From contig JADYZZ010000032.1 in assembly GCA_020852865.1 (NCBI GenBank), forward strand, positions 62,001-126,000: a stretch of DNA of 64,000 nt, written 5' to 3'. The position numbers and the translations under genes are program-made. Below are positions 26,383-35,720 of the stretch, in pieces. The first letter of the stretch is position 1. The number at the start of each line of letters is the position of its first letter. Source of the stretch: Rubrivivax sp. (GTDB lineage Bacteria > Pseudomonadota > Gammaproteobacteria > Burkholderiales > Burkholderiaceae_C). The notes under the pieces are model-generated. The model was given only the letters and a program-made list of their open reading frames with translations, was not told the DNA's origin and did no database searches.

Positions 26383-26858
26383 CGCCGGCGGCGCAGCCCG
26401 CCGAGGCGCCGGCGCGCGTGCTGCGCAAGTTCCGGCTCGTGTTCAACGCGGTGCGCACGCATTTCCAGCGCGTCGAGAAGCGCGTCGGCCTGGGCGGTGC
26501 GCAGCTGTGGGCGCTGGCCATCGTGCGCGCCCAGCCCGGCATCGGCGTGAGCGCACTGGCGCGCGCGATGGACGTGCAACAGAGCACGGCGAGCAATCTC
26601 GTCAAGGCGCTCGTCGGCGCCGGACTGCTGGAAGCCGGACGCACCGGCGCGGACCGCCGTGCCGTGCAGTTGCGCGTGCGCGCCGAGGGCACGCGGCTGC
26701 TGCGCCGCGCGCCGGGGCCTTACGCGGGCGTGCTGCCCGAGGCGCTGGCGCGACTGGACGCGACGACGCTCGAGCGCCTGGACGAGGACCTGCAGGCGCT
26801 GCTCGGCGTGCTGCACACCGACCGGCGCGATGCCGGCAGGCCGCTGGCGCCGATGTAG
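26379..26858 (+). CDS. MarR family transcriptional regulator
   Basis: 159 residues from the GTG overlapping the pal-like stop. The winged helix-turn-helix is QLWALAIVRAQPGIGVSALARAMDVQQSTASNLVKALVGAGLLEAGRTGADRRAVQLRVRAEG, containing the DRRA wing pattern typical of MarR. A dimerisation helix follows (LPEALARLDATTLERLDEDLQALLGVL). Co-transcription with pal is likely. Its ligand and targets are unknown; the near-palindromes at 22222 and 25728 are candidates for binding but this is untested. Confidence 0.82.
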   Translation: MTPAAQPAEAPARVLRKFRLVFNAVRTHFQRVEKRVGLGGAQLWALAIVRAQPGIGVSALARAMDVQQSTASNLVKALVGAGLLEAGRTGADRRAVQLRVRAEGTRLLRRAPGPYAGVLPEALARLDATTLERLDEDLQALLGVLHTDRRDAGRPLAPM

Positions 26859-26880
26859 CGGCGCGCGCCCGCCGCCGCCC

Positions 26881-26936
26881 CACCCGCGCCGCCCCACCCG
26901 CGTCGCCTCACCCGCGTCGCCTCACCCGCGTCGCCT
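26881..26936. repeat. Four 14-bp tandem repeats at the 3' end of the lrp-like gene
   Basis: CACCCGCGTCGCCT is repeated three times exactly and once with changes (26881-26894). The Lrp-family stop codon (TCA on the plus strand at 26922-26924) is located inside the array, so the last residues (GPRRRG) derive from it. Repeat number change could extend or shorten the protein end. Confidence 0.7.
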
Positions 26937-27440
26937 GGGCCCGGCGCGCCGCGCGGTCGGCGCCGGCTGCGGCAGCGGCAGCCGCACCTCCGACTTGATC
27001 TCCTTGAGCACGATTGCCGAGCGCACGTGCGTCACCCCGGGCAGACGGAACATGGTGTCGTGCAGGAACTGCTCGTAGCGCCGGATGTCCGGCGCCAGCA
27101 CCGTCATCACGTAGTCGCTGGCGCCGGTGGTGCTGTGGCACTGCACGATCGGCGCGCTGGCTGCCACGGCCGCCTCGAAGCGCCGCACGTTGGCCTCGCT
27201 GTGCTGCGCCATGTTGGCCTCGACGAGGACGCGCAGGCCCAGGCCGACCTTCGCGGCGTCGACCACCGCGGTGTAGCCGCGGATGACGCCGGCGGCCTCC
27301 ATGTCCTTGATGCGCTTCCAGCAGGGGCTGGGCGACAGGCCCACCGCGTCGCTGATCTGCTGCACGGTCTGGCGCGCGTCGCGCAGCAGTTCGTCGAGGA
27401 TGGCCAGACTGTAGCGGTCGAGAAGAATCTGCTCTGACAT
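26922..27440 (-). CDS. Lrp/AsnC family transcriptional regulator
   Basis: 172 residues. The N-terminal HTH is YSLAILDELLRDARQTVQQISDAVGLSPSPCWKRIKDMEAAGVIRGY; the C-terminal RAM (AsnC) domain has VLVEANMAQHSEANVRRFEAAV, ...CHSTTGASDYVMTVLAPDIRRYEQFL and HVRSAIVLKEIK. It is divergent from the oxidoreductase at 27616 with a 175-bp intergenic region, so it probably controls that gene in response to an amino acid, perhaps an aromatic one. The C-terminal 17 residues are Arg/Pro-rich and partly come from tandem repeats. Confidence 0.9.
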   Translation of the reverse strand: MSEQILLDRYSLAILDELLRDARQTVQQISDAVGLSPSPCWKRIKDMEAAGVIRGYTAVVDAAKVGLGLRVLVEANMAQHSEANVRRFEAAVAASAPIVQCHSTTGASDYVMTVLAPDIRRYEQFLHDTMFRLPGVTHVRSAIVLKEIKSEVRLPLPQPAPTARRAGPRRRG

Positions 27441-27615
27441 GGCGCTGGTGCAGAAGGACTTGCTGCGAATCTAGCGCGTGGGCGCGGATTGGGGAAGAAC
27501 CTGCTGCAGCGTCGGCGCTACGCTGCGGGCCCGCCGCGACGGCCGGCGCAGCGCTCGCTGACCCGTCCGCCGCCCCGCCCGTCGTTGCGCCCATCGCCCC
27601 GGAAGGGAGCCCGCC

Positions 27616-30600
27616 ATGCCCGATGCCCTCGTTCGCCCGCAGGCCACGCTGGCCGATGCGCTGTGGGCCGACGCCGGCACCGTCTACCTGAGCGGCACGC
27701 AGGCGCTGCTGCGCCTGCTGCTGATGCAGCGCGCGCGCGACGCGGCCGCCGGTCTCGACACGCGCGGCTTCCTGAGCGGCTACCGCGGCAGCCCGCTGGG
27801 CGCGGTCGACCTCGCGGTGTGGCGCGCCGGCGCGGCCTTCGCCGAACGCGGCATCCGCTTCCTGCCGGCCATCAACGAGGAGCTGGCCGCCACCGCGGTA
27901 CTCGGCACGCAGCGCGTCGCGAGCGACCCCGAGCGCAGCTGCGACGGCGTCTTTGCGCTGTGGTACGGCAAGGGCCCGGGCGTCGACCGCGCCGGCGACG
28001 CACTCAAGCACGGCAACGCCTACGGCAGCTCGCCCACCGGCGGCGTGCTGGTGGTGGCCGGCGACGACCACGGCTGCGTCTCCTCGTCGATGCCGCACCA
28101 GAGCGACCTCGCCTTCCAGGCCTGGCAGATGCCGGTGCTGGCGCCGGCCAACGTCGCCGAGCTGGTCGAGTTCGGGCTCTACGGCTGGGCGCTCAGCCGC
28201 TACTGCGGCAACTGGGTCGGGCTGACGGCGCTGTCGGAAGTGGTGGAAAGCGCCGGCACCGTCGACCTCGACCTCATCCAGGCACGCGCCGCGGCCTGGG
28301 CCGGGGCCGAGGCGGTGCGCGCCGCCACCGGACATCGGCCGCCGGCCGAGGGCCTGCACTACCGCTGGCCCGACCTGCCCTCGCTCGCCATCGAGACGCG
28401 CCTGGCCGACAAGCTGGCCGCGGTGGCCGCCTTCGCGCGCGTGAACGCGATCGACCGGCGCATCGTCGAGCCGACGCCCGCCGCGCCGGCGCGCGTGGGC
28501 ATCGTCACCGCCGGCAAGGCGCACCTCGACTTCATGGAGGTGCTGCGGCGGCTCGACATCACGACCGAGCAGCTCGCCGCCGCCGGCGTGCGCGTGCACA
28601 AGCTGGGCCTCACCTATCCGATCGAGGCGACGCGCATGCGCGCGTTCGTGTGCGGCCTCGCCGAGGTGCTGGTGATCGAGGAGAAGGCGCCGGTCGTCGA
28701 GACGCAGCTGAAGGCGCTGCTGTTCAATGCGCCGGACGGTGCGCGTCCGCGTGTGCTCGGCAAGAGCGACGCCGAGGGCCGGCCGCTCATTGCCGCCACC
28801 GGCGAGCTGCGCCCCTCGCGCCTGATCGAGATCGTCGCCGCCTGGCTGGCCGCGCACGACGCCGCGCTCGACCGGCGCGCGCAGGTGCGCGACTTCACGC
28901 CGCCCGAACTGCTGTCCAACGCCGCCGACGCGGTGCGGCGCCTGCCCTACTTCTGCGCCGGCTGCCCGCACAACACGAGTACGCGCGTGCCCGCCGGCAG
29001 CACGGCGCGTCCCGGCATCGGCTGCCATGTCATGGCGAGCTGGATGGAGCGCTCGACGGCCGGCCTCATCCAGATGGGCGGCGAGGGCGTCGACTGGGTC
29101 TCGCACGCCATGTTCACGCGCGTGCCGCATGTCTTCCAGAACCTCGGCGACGGCACCTACTACCACTCGGGCTACCTGGCGATCCGCCAGGCGGTGGCGG
29201 CCAAGGCCACGCTCACCTACAAGATCCTCTACAACGACGCGGTGGCGATGACCGGGGGCCAGCCGGTCGACGGCCCGCTCGGCGTCGACGCGATCGCGCG
29301 CCAGGTCGAGAGCGAAGGCGTGCGCAAGGTCGTCGTGCTGTCCGACGACATCGGCAAGTACCGCGACGCGGTGCACCGCTTCCCGCCCGGCACGCAGTTC
29401 CACGATCGCGCCGAGCTCGACCGCGTGCAGCGCGAGCTGCGCGCGACGCCCGGCGTCACGGTGCTCATCTACGAGCAGACCTGCGCCGCCGAGAAGCGCC
29501 GCCGGCGCAAGAAAGGCGAGCTGGCCGAGCCGGCCACGCGCATCTTCGTCAACGAGCGCGTCTGCGAGGGCTGCGGCGACTGCGGCCTGCAGAGCAACTG
29601 CGTGGCCGTGCTGCCGCACGAGACGCCCTGGGGGCGCAAGCGCCGCATCGACCAGACGGCGTGCAACAAGGACTACCGCTGCGTGCAGGGCTTCTGCCCG
29701 AGCTTCGTCGGCGTGCGCGGCGCTCGGCCGCGGCGCCACTCGGGCATCCTGGGGCGCGCGCGCGCCGAGTTCGACGCCCGCGTCGCGGCGCTGCCGCCGC
29801 CCGCGGCGTGGCCTTGGAGCGGCCCCTACGACCTGCTCGTCACCGGCGTCGGCGGCACCGGCGTCGTCACCGTCGGCGCCGTGGTCGCGATGGCGGCGCA
29901 CCTGCAAGGGTACGCGGCGAGCGTGCTCGACTTCATGGGCTTCGCGCAGAAGGGCGGCGCCGTGCTGTCGTTCGTGCGCCTGGCGGACCGGCCCGAGCGC
30001 CTGAACCAGGCGCGCATCGACGCGCAGCAGGCCGACGCCATGCTCGCCTGCGACCTCGTCGTCGGCGCCTCGGCCGAGGCGCTGTCCACCGTGCGCCGCG
30101 GCCGCACGCGCATCCTTGCCAACCGGCACGAGACACCGGTGGCCGACGCGGTGCGCAACCCCGACGCCGAGCTGCACGGCGAGGCGCTGCTCGCCAAGCT
30201 GCGCTTTGCCGCCGGCGCCGAGCGCGTCGAGACCTTCGACGCGCAGGCGCTGGCGCAGGACTTCCTCGGCGACACCGTCACCGCCAACGTCGTCGCGCTC
30301 GGCTGGGCCTGGCAGCGCGGCGCCGTGCCGCTGGCGCTGGCCGCACTCCTGCGCGCGCTCGAGCTCAACGGCGTCGCCGTCGAGGCCAACCGGCTGGCCT
30401 TCGCACTCGGCCGCCTGGCCGCCGGCGACCCCGCCGCCTGCGAGCGGCTGCGCGAAGGCCGTGCCGACGAGGCGCCGGCACCCGAGACGCTCGACGCGCT
30501 CGTCGCGCGCCACGCCGCCGATCTCGCGGCCTACCAGGACGCGCGCTGGGCCCGGCGCTACCGCGCGCGCATCGAGCGCGTGCGCGCGGCCGAAGCCGCG

Positions 30601-31200
30601 CTCGGCGCCGACGCGGCGCTGCCCTTCACGCGCGCCGCCGCCATCAGCCTGCACAAGCTCATGAGCTGCAAGGACGAGTACGAGGTGGCGCGCCTCTATA
30701 CCGACGGCGAATTCGAGCGCGCGCTGCGTGAGCAGTTCGAAGGCGAGCTCGAGCTCGAGTTCCACCTGGCGCCGCCCGGGCTGGCGCGCGCACGCGACGA
30801 CGCGCCGCCGCGCAAGCTGCGCTTCGGCCCCTGGCTGCTGCCCGCGTTGCGCTGGCTCGCACGGGGCAAGCGGCTGCGCGGCACGCCCTTCGACCCCTTC
30901 GGCCGCAGCGCCGAGCGGCGCGGCGAGCGCGCGCTCATCGCCGCGTTCGAGGCGCGCATCGACGAGCTGCTGCCGCAGCTCGACGCCGCGCGCCTGGCGC
31001 TGGCCACGCAGATCGCGCGCGTGCCGCAGGGCATCCGCGGCTACGGGCACGTCAAGCTCGGCGCCCTCGCGCTGGCGCGCGTGCGCGAAGCCGAGCTGCT
31101 GCACCGCTTCGATCCGGCGCGCTACGCGGCGCCGGCCGGCCCGGCGGTCGCGGCGTCGCAGACCGAAGCGCCGCACGACGTGGCGGTGGCGGCACGCTGA
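27616..31200 (+). CDS. Indolepyruvate:ferredoxin oxidoreductase, fused alpha-beta chain
   Basis: 1194 residues. This single-chain 2-oxoacid oxidoreductase turns arylpyruvates into aryl-acetyl-CoA and reduces ferredoxin. It has a pyrimidine-binding part (FLSGYRGSPLGAVDLAVWR), a core with HKLGLTYPIEATRMRAFVCGLAEVLVIEEKAP, a TPP-binding part with FCAGCPHNTSTRVP and GIGCHVMASWMERSTAGLIQMGGEGVDW, and Fe-S cysteines in CEGCGDCGLQSNC...CNKDYRCVQGFCPSF. The gamma-like domain is VTGVGGTGVVTVGAVVAMAAHLQGY...DFMGFAQKGGAVLSFVRL. In aerobic proteobacteria this protein is typical of aromatic amino acid breakdown. The divergent Lrp gene suggests amino-acid control. An AAGGGAGCCCGCC site precedes the ATG. 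Confidence 0.92.
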   Translation: MPDALVRPQATLADALWADAGTVYLSGTQALLRLLLMQRARDAAAGLDTRGFLSGYRGSPLGAVDLAVWRAGAAFAERGIRFLPAINEELAATAVLGTQRVASDPERSCDGVFALWYGKGPGVDRAGDALKHGNAYGSSPTGGVLVVAGDDHGCVSSSMPHQSDLAFQAWQMPVLAPANVAELVEFGLYGWALSRYCGNWVGLTALSEVVESAGTVDLDLIQARAAAWAGAEAVRAATGHRPPAEGLHYRWPDLPSLAIETRLADKLAAVAAFARVNAIDRRIVEPTPAAPARVGIVTAGKAHLDFMEVLRRLDITTEQLAAAGVRVHKLGLTYPIEATRMRAFVCGLAEVLVIEEKAPVVETQLKALLFNAPDGARPRVLGKSDAEGRPLIAATGELRPSRLIEIVAAWLAAHDAALDRRAQVRDFTPPELLSNAADAVRRLPYFCAGCPHNTSTRVPAGSTARPGIGCHVMASWMERSTAGLIQMGGEGVDWVSHAMFTRVPHVFQNLGDGTYYHSGYLAIRQAVAAKATLTYKILYNDAVAMTGGQPVDGPLGVDAIARQVESEGVRKVVVLSDDIGKYRDAVHRFPPGTQFHDRAELDRVQRELRATPGVTVLIYEQTCAAEKRRRRKKGELAEPATRIFVNERVCEGCGDCGLQSNCVAVLPHETPWGRKRRIDQTACNKDYRCVQGFCPSFVGVRGARPRRHSGILGRARAEFDARVAALPPPAAWPWSGPYDLLVTGVGGTGVVTVGAVVAMAAHLQGYAASVLDFMGFAQKGGAVLSFVRLADRPERLNQARIDAQQADAMLACDLVVGASAEALSTVRRGRTRILANRHETPVADAVRNPDAELHGEALLAKLRFAAGAERVETFDAQALAQDFLGDTVTANVVALGWAWQRGAVPLALAALLRALELNGVAVEANRLAFALGRLAAGDPAACERLREGRADEAPAPETLDALVARHAADLAAYQDARWARRYRARIERVRAAEAALGADAALPFTRAAAISLHKLMSCKDEYEVARLYTDGEFERALREQFEGELELEFHLAPPGLARARDDAPPRKLRFGPWLLPALRWLARGKRLRGTPFDPFGRSAERRGERALIAAFEARIDELLPQLDAARLALATQIARVPQGIRGYGHVKLGALALARVREAELLHRFDPARYAAPAGPAVAASQTEAPHDVAVAAR

Positions 31201-31302
31201 GGAGTCTGGCGCGCCTCGGCGGCCGCGGCGCCGAAGGACCGGCCGCGCTCTGCTCGCGTGCCGCGGCACGGCGGCCGAACCGGCGCCCCTATGATCCCCG
31301 CC

Positions 31303-34300
31303 ATGCAAGCGCCGAGCCCGGTCGAAGCCTTCCTGGCGCGCTGGGCCGGCGCCGACGGCAGCGAACTCGCCAACTACCAGCTCTTCGTCGGCGACCTGTG
31401 CCGGCTGCTCGAGGTGCCGCTGCCCGACCCGGCGCGCGAGGACACGCGCGACAACGCCTACGTCTTCGAGCGCGGCGTCACCTTCGCCCACGGCGACGGC
31501 CGCACCAGCGCCGGCCGCATCGACTGCTACCGCCGCGGCGCCTTCGTGCTGGAAGCCAAGAAGGTGAAGCTCGGGCCGCACACCCGGGGCTTCGACGACG
31601 CGCTGATGCGCGCCCGCGCCCAGGCCGAGGGTTATGCCCGCGCGCTGCCCGCGGCCGAGGGCCGCCCGCCCTTCCTGCTGGTGGTGGACGTGGGCCGGGT
31701 GATCGAGCTGTACGCCGAGTTCACGCGCAGCGGCGCCAACTACACGCCCTTCCCCGACGCGCGCAGCCACCGCCTGAAGCTGGCCGACCTGCGCGACGAG
31801 GCGGTGCGTGCGCGCCTGCGCACGCTGTGGCTGGACCCGATGGCGCTCGACCCGGCACGCGCCAGCGCCAAGGTCACGCGCGAGGTGGCCGTACAGCTGG
31901 CCGCGCTGGCGCGCAGCCTCGAAGCCGCCGGCCACCGCCCCGAGCAGGCCGCCGCCTTCCTCACGCGCTGCCTGTTCTCGATGTTCGCCGAGGACGTCGG
32001 CCTGCTGCCGAAGGCGGCCGACGCCGACGGCGGCCAGGGCGCCTTCGTCGGGCTGCTCGAGCGCTGGCGCGACGACCCCGCCACGCTGCACAAGATGCTC
32101 GCCGTGCTGTGGGCCGACATGGACCGCGGCGGCTTCAGCGCCGCGCTCGCGCACGACGTGCTGCGCTTCAACGGCAAGCTGTTCAAGGGCTGGCAGGCGG
32201 CCGACTTCGTGCTGCCGCTCGCGCGCGAGCAGATCGACCTGCTGCTGCGGGCCGCCGCGAGCAACTGGCGCGAGGTGGAGCCGGCCATCTTCGGCACCCT
32301 GCTCGAATGGGCACTCGACCCCGACGAGCGCCACGCCCTGGGCGCGCACTACACGCCGCGCGCCTACGTCGAGCGCCTGGTGCTGCCGACCGTGGTCGAG
32401 CCGCTGCGCGCCGACTGGGCCGACGCGCAGGCCGCCGCGCACGTGCTCGCCAACGAGGCCAACGCGCTGGAAGGGAAGAAGCGCGACGACAAGCTGGCCG
32501 AGGCGCGCGCCGAGATCCGGCGCTTCCACCACCGCCTGTGCACGGTGCGCGTGCTCGACCCGGCCTGCGGCAGCGGCAACTTCCTCTACGTGACGCTCGA
32601 GCACCTCAAGCGCCTGGAAGGCGAGGTGATGGCGCAGCTCGAGGCGTTGGGCGAAACGCAGGGCAAGCTCGGCCTCGAAGGCGAGACGGTGACGCCGGAG
32701 CAACTGCGCGGCATCGAGATCAACGAGCGCGCCGCGGCGCTGGCCGAGCTGGTGCTGTGGATCGGCTACCTGCAGTGGCACATCCGCACCTTCGGCAACA
32801 CCAGCGTGGCCGAGCCGGTGCTCCACGACTACGGCAACATCGAGCACCGCGACGCCGTGCTGGCCCACGACGGCCAGGAGCCGCTGCGCGACGCCGCCGG
32901 CGCGCTGGTGACGCGCTGGGACGGCAAGAGCTTCAAGACGCACCCGGCCACCGGCGAGCAGGTGCCCGACGAGACGGCGCAGGTGGTGCAGTGGCGCTAC
33001 CTGAATCCGCGGCCGGCCCAGTGGCCGCAGGCGGATTTCATCGTGGGGAATCCGCCGTTCATCGGGAACAAGCGGATGCGCGAGGCGCTGGGCGATGGGT
33101 ATGTGGAGGCGCTGCGCGGCGCTTGGCCGTCTGTGCCGGAGACGGCCGACTTCGTCATGTACTGGTGGGAGCGTGCTGCATGCGACGTTCGCGAAGGACG
33201 TGCGCGCCAATTCGGCCTCATCACCACGAACAGCATCACGATGATCTTCAATCGCAAGGTCATCGAGGCTCACCAGACAGCAAGTCCGCCGCTGCATCTC
33301 GCGTTTGCGGTGCCGGATCACCCGTGGGTCGATGGATCCAGCGGCGCGGCCGTTCGTATCGCGATGACTGTTGGCTCCAGCACCGATGCCAAGGGCCGGT
33401 TGCTGCATTCACTCGAAGAAGCGGTTACCGATCAGGGTGAGTTCGCAGTGCGCTTCGGGCTGCGCGAAGGGGAAATCCACTCCGATCTCAGCGTGGGGGC
33501 CCGCATCGTGGGCACTCAGCGACTCGTGGCGTCCAGTGGACTGTCATTCCAGGGCATGAACCTCGTCGGCAAGGGCTTCAGGCTAGAAGAGGCCGATGTA
33601 CGCGCGCTGGGCTACGACCCCGCCAAGTTGCCCGAGGTCATCAAGCCCCACTGCAATGCGCGCGACCTCCTGCAAGGCGGCGAGCACTGCTTCGTGATCG
33701 ACCTTTTCGGGTACACAGCAGATCGCGCGCGTGAGGAGCACCCGGCCCTGTACCAGTGGCTGTTCGATCGGGTCAGACCAGAGCGCGAACTCAACAACAG
33801 AAAGAGCTATCGCGAAAGGTGGTGGTTGTTCGGTGAGGCAAGAGGCAAGCTCAGGCAATCATGGTCGGCATTGCCGAGACTGATCGTCACCGCTGAGACT
33901 GCCAAGCATCGCATCTTCGTGTTCCAGGCGCTGCCGTTTGCTCCGGACCACAAGCTGTACGCGATCTGCTCCGACGACGCGCTGGTCCTTGGGGTTCTAA
34001 GCAGTTCGGTGCACGTCACCTGGGCTCCGCGGGCAGGCGGCAAGTTGGGGGCGGGAAACGACCCCACCTGGACGAACACGACGACTTTCCTTCCCTTCCC
34101 CTTCCCCTCCGACGACACCGGCCTGACGCCCATCCTCGCGGAACGCATCCGCGCCCTCGCCGAGCAGCTCGACGCCCACCGCAAGGCGCGCCAGGCGGCG
34201 CACGATGACGTCACGCTCACCGGCCTGTACAACGTGCTGGCCAAGCTGCGCGCCGAAGAACCGCTGAACGCGAAGGAAAAGCGGCTGCACGAGCACGGCC

Positions 34301-34881
34301 TGGTCGCCGTGCTGAGGAGCCTGCACGACGAGCTCGACGCCGCCGTGCTCGAGGCCTACGGCTGGAGCGACCTCGCGCCCGCCCTCGCCGACCACCGCCC
34401 CGCCGCCGCCGAGGCGCGCGCCGCCGCGGTGGAGACGCTGCTCGAGCGCCTGGTGGCGCTGAACGCGAAGCGCGCCGCCGAGGAGGCGGCCGGCACCATC
34501 CGCTGGCTGCGGCCCGAGTTCCAGACCCGAGCGCGCGCCGGCGAGGTGCCGGGCGAGCAGGGCGCGCTCGACGTCGAGGCCGAAGCGGAAGCGGAAGGGG
34601 CCGCGCTGCAGGCCGCCGCCGACCCCGCTGCCGACGCGCCGGCCGCGCCGGCCGCACCCGTGGTGAAGCGCCCGTGGCCCGCGGGCCTGGCCGAGCAGAT
34701 CAAGGCCGTGGCCGAGGTGATGGCCGGCGCCGGCCGCCCGCTCTCGATGCCCGAGCTCGAAGCCCGTTTCGCCGGCCGTGGCCGCTGGCGCGAGCGCCTG
34801 CCCACCCTCGTCGAGACCCTCGTCGCGCTGGGCCGCCTGCGCGCCGCGGGGCGGCAGGCAGCGGTGTGGGAGGCGGTCTGA
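31303..34881 (+). CDS. Single-chain restriction-modification protein, MmeI/type IIL-like
   Basis: 1192 residues from the ATG at 31303 (an ATG 12 bp upstream is also in frame). The N-terminus has a PD-(D/E)xK nuclease pattern: GRIDCYRRGAFVLEAKK, with D74, E84 and K86. A helical spacer follows (VAVQLAALARSLEAAGHRPEQAAAFLTRCLFSMFAEDVGLLP). An N6-adenine methyltransferase follows: motif I DPACGSGNFLYV (about residue 419) and motif IV NPPF (about residue 583). A target-recognition region (about 620-930) and a helical C-terminus complete the chain. This domain order matches MmeI-type enzymes that methylate one strand and cut at a distance. DNA from about 33030 to 34080 is visibly less G/C-rich with more mixed codon use than either side, suggesting the recognition region was exchanged. 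No separate R or S gene is adjacent. Confidence 0.88.
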   Translation: MQAPSPVEAFLARWAGADGSELANYQLFVGDLCRLLEVPLPDPAREDTRDNAYVFERGVTFAHGDGRTSAGRIDCYRRGAFVLEAKKVKLGPHTRGFDDALMRARAQAEGYARALPAAEGRPPFLLVVDVGRVIELYAEFTRSGANYTPFPDARSHRLKLADLRDEAVRARLRTLWLDPMALDPARASAKVTREVAVQLAALARSLEAAGHRPEQAAAFLTRCLFSMFAEDVGLLPKAADADGGQGAFVGLLERWRDDPATLHKMLAVLWADMDRGGFSAALAHDVLRFNGKLFKGWQAADFVLPLAREQIDLLLRAAASNWREVEPAIFGTLLEWALDPDERHALGAHYTPRAYVERLVLPTVVEPLRADWADAQAAAHVLANEANALEGKKRDDKLAEARAEIRRFHHRLCTVRVLDPACGSGNFLYVTLEHLKRLEGEVMAQLEALGETQGKLGLEGETVTPEQLRGIEINERAAALAELVLWIGYLQWHIRTFGNTSVAEPVLHDYGNIEHRDAVLAHDGQEPLRDAAGALVTRWDGKSFKTHPATGEQVPDETAQVVQWRYLNPRPAQWPQADFIVGNPPFIGNKRMREALGDGYVEALRGAWPSVPETADFVMYWWERAACDVREGRARQFGLITTNSITMIFNRKVIEAHQTASPPLHLAFAVPDHPWVDGSSGAAVRIAMTVGSSTDAKGRLLHSLEEAVTDQGEFAVRFGLREGEIHSDLSVGARIVGTQRLVASSGLSFQGMNLVGKGFRLEEADVRALGYDPAKLPEVIKPHCNARDLLQGGEHCFVIDLFGYTADRAREEHPALYQWLFDRVRPERELNNRKSYRERWWLFGEARGKLRQSWSALPRLIVTAETAKHRIFVFQALPFAPDHKLYAICSDDALVLGVLSSSVHVTWAPRAGGKLGAGNDPTWTNTTTFLPFPFPSDDTGLTPILAERIRALAEQLDAHRKARQAAHDDVTLTGLYNVLAKLRAEEPLNAKEKRLHEHGLVAVLRSLHDELDAAVLEAYGWSDLAPALADHRPAAAEARAAAVETLLERLVALNAKRAAEEAAGTIRWLRPEFQTRARAGEVPGEQGALDVEAEAEAEGAALQAAADPAADAPAAPAAPVVKRPWPAGLAEQIKAVAEVMAGAGRPLSMPELEARFAGRGRWRERLPTLVETLVALGRLRAAGRQAAVWEAV

Positions 34882-35718
34882 GGGCCCGCTGCGGCCGCGC
34901 GCAGACCGGCAGCCGGGCCCGCGCCCGGGCGGGCGCTTCGACGCGCCGGCCTCGGGATCGGCGTGCGACGCCGCCCGCGGTGGGCCGCAGGCAGCTCTGC
35001 GGCGGCAACGGCATCGGCGTGCACGGCGTCATGCCGCGCGCGATGCGGCAGCGCGGCCGTTCGGTCCGCATCTCCCGCAGCCCCTGCCCCCCGAAAACAA
35101 CCTGCCGAAGCAAAGTCCGTTGTCGGCCCCGCGCGCGCAGGGCAGGCCGGCGTCCGACATTCGAAAAGACGGCGCTGTTTGCGGTTCAGTGAAGATCCGC
35201 GCAGCCTCCTACTGCACCGCCGCGATCAGGTTCTCGTACCGGTCCTTCATGTCCTGCGGGATGCGCCAGGTCGCCTTGATCGCCTCGGCGTACCAGCTGT
35301 GCAACGGCGCTCTGGCGCGCAGAGGGCGTCAGCCAATCGGCGTGCTTGCGGCGGCGCCGGCAGCGGCAGGCGCAGGCTGCGTGCGCCGGTCGCCGGGTCG
35401 CGCTCGAGCCAGGGAGGTGACGGTGCCTGGCCGTCGCCGGCGAGGCCTGTCGCCGCGGGTGGCCGATGCGGCGCAGAAAGCGAGGGTTTCGGCGTGGCGC
35501 AACACGGTCGCAGGCTCGTCCACGCCGGCGGGCGTGCCTCGCCCGCGACGAACGCACGACCGCCGTCGTGGGCCCGCCTTGTTCGCGGCACCGCCGGCGG
35601 CGTGCCGGGCTCGTGCGCGCCGCGGTCATCGTGTTCCCGTCCCGGGATCGCGCAGCGAGGGTCGCGCGGCGCACCGGCCGCTATACTTCCGCCGCCGCGC
35701 CGCGATATGGGTACCCAT
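34882..35718. other. Gene-poor stretch between the restriction gene and vapBC
   Basis: About 835 bp. No complete gene is recognisable. On the minus strand a 39-codon fragment ends at 35209 and resembles part of a HigB-type toxin. Toward the end, TATACT (35682-35687) is a good -10 candidate for vapBC, and the operator-like palindrome begins at 35705. Long open frames here have no protein-like composition. Confidence 0.4.
35209..35325 (-). pseudogene. Possible HigB-type toxin fragment
   Basis: In one minus-strand frame, read between a TGA and a TAG, there is the segment APLHSWYAEAIKATWRIPQ followed by DMKDRYENLIAAVQ. It resembles the middle of HigB toxins, where a W-Y/F..A..A.W..P.D.K..Y pattern is usual, but the N-terminal part and the RVVFNI region are missing. 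No start codon is present. It is probably a decayed remnant; a chance match cannot be excluded. Confidence 0.25.
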
Positions 35719-35720
35719 AT
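35705..35720 (+). promoter_or_regulatory. Perfect 16-bp palindrome over the vapB start codon
   Basis: ATATGGGTACCCATAT is a perfect palindrome. Its last bases are the first two of the vapB ATG (35719-35721), and it lies 18 bp after a TATACT box. Placement fits an autoregulatory VapBC operator that would also block the ribosome site. Confidence 0.6.

Noticed and set aside
26908..33408. Minus-strand open frame of more than 2,100 codons opposite the oxidoreductase and restriction genes
   Set aside because: Composition is Ala/Arg/Gly/His with no domain pattern; it is the open antisense frame expected where the real genes have strong G/C third positions.
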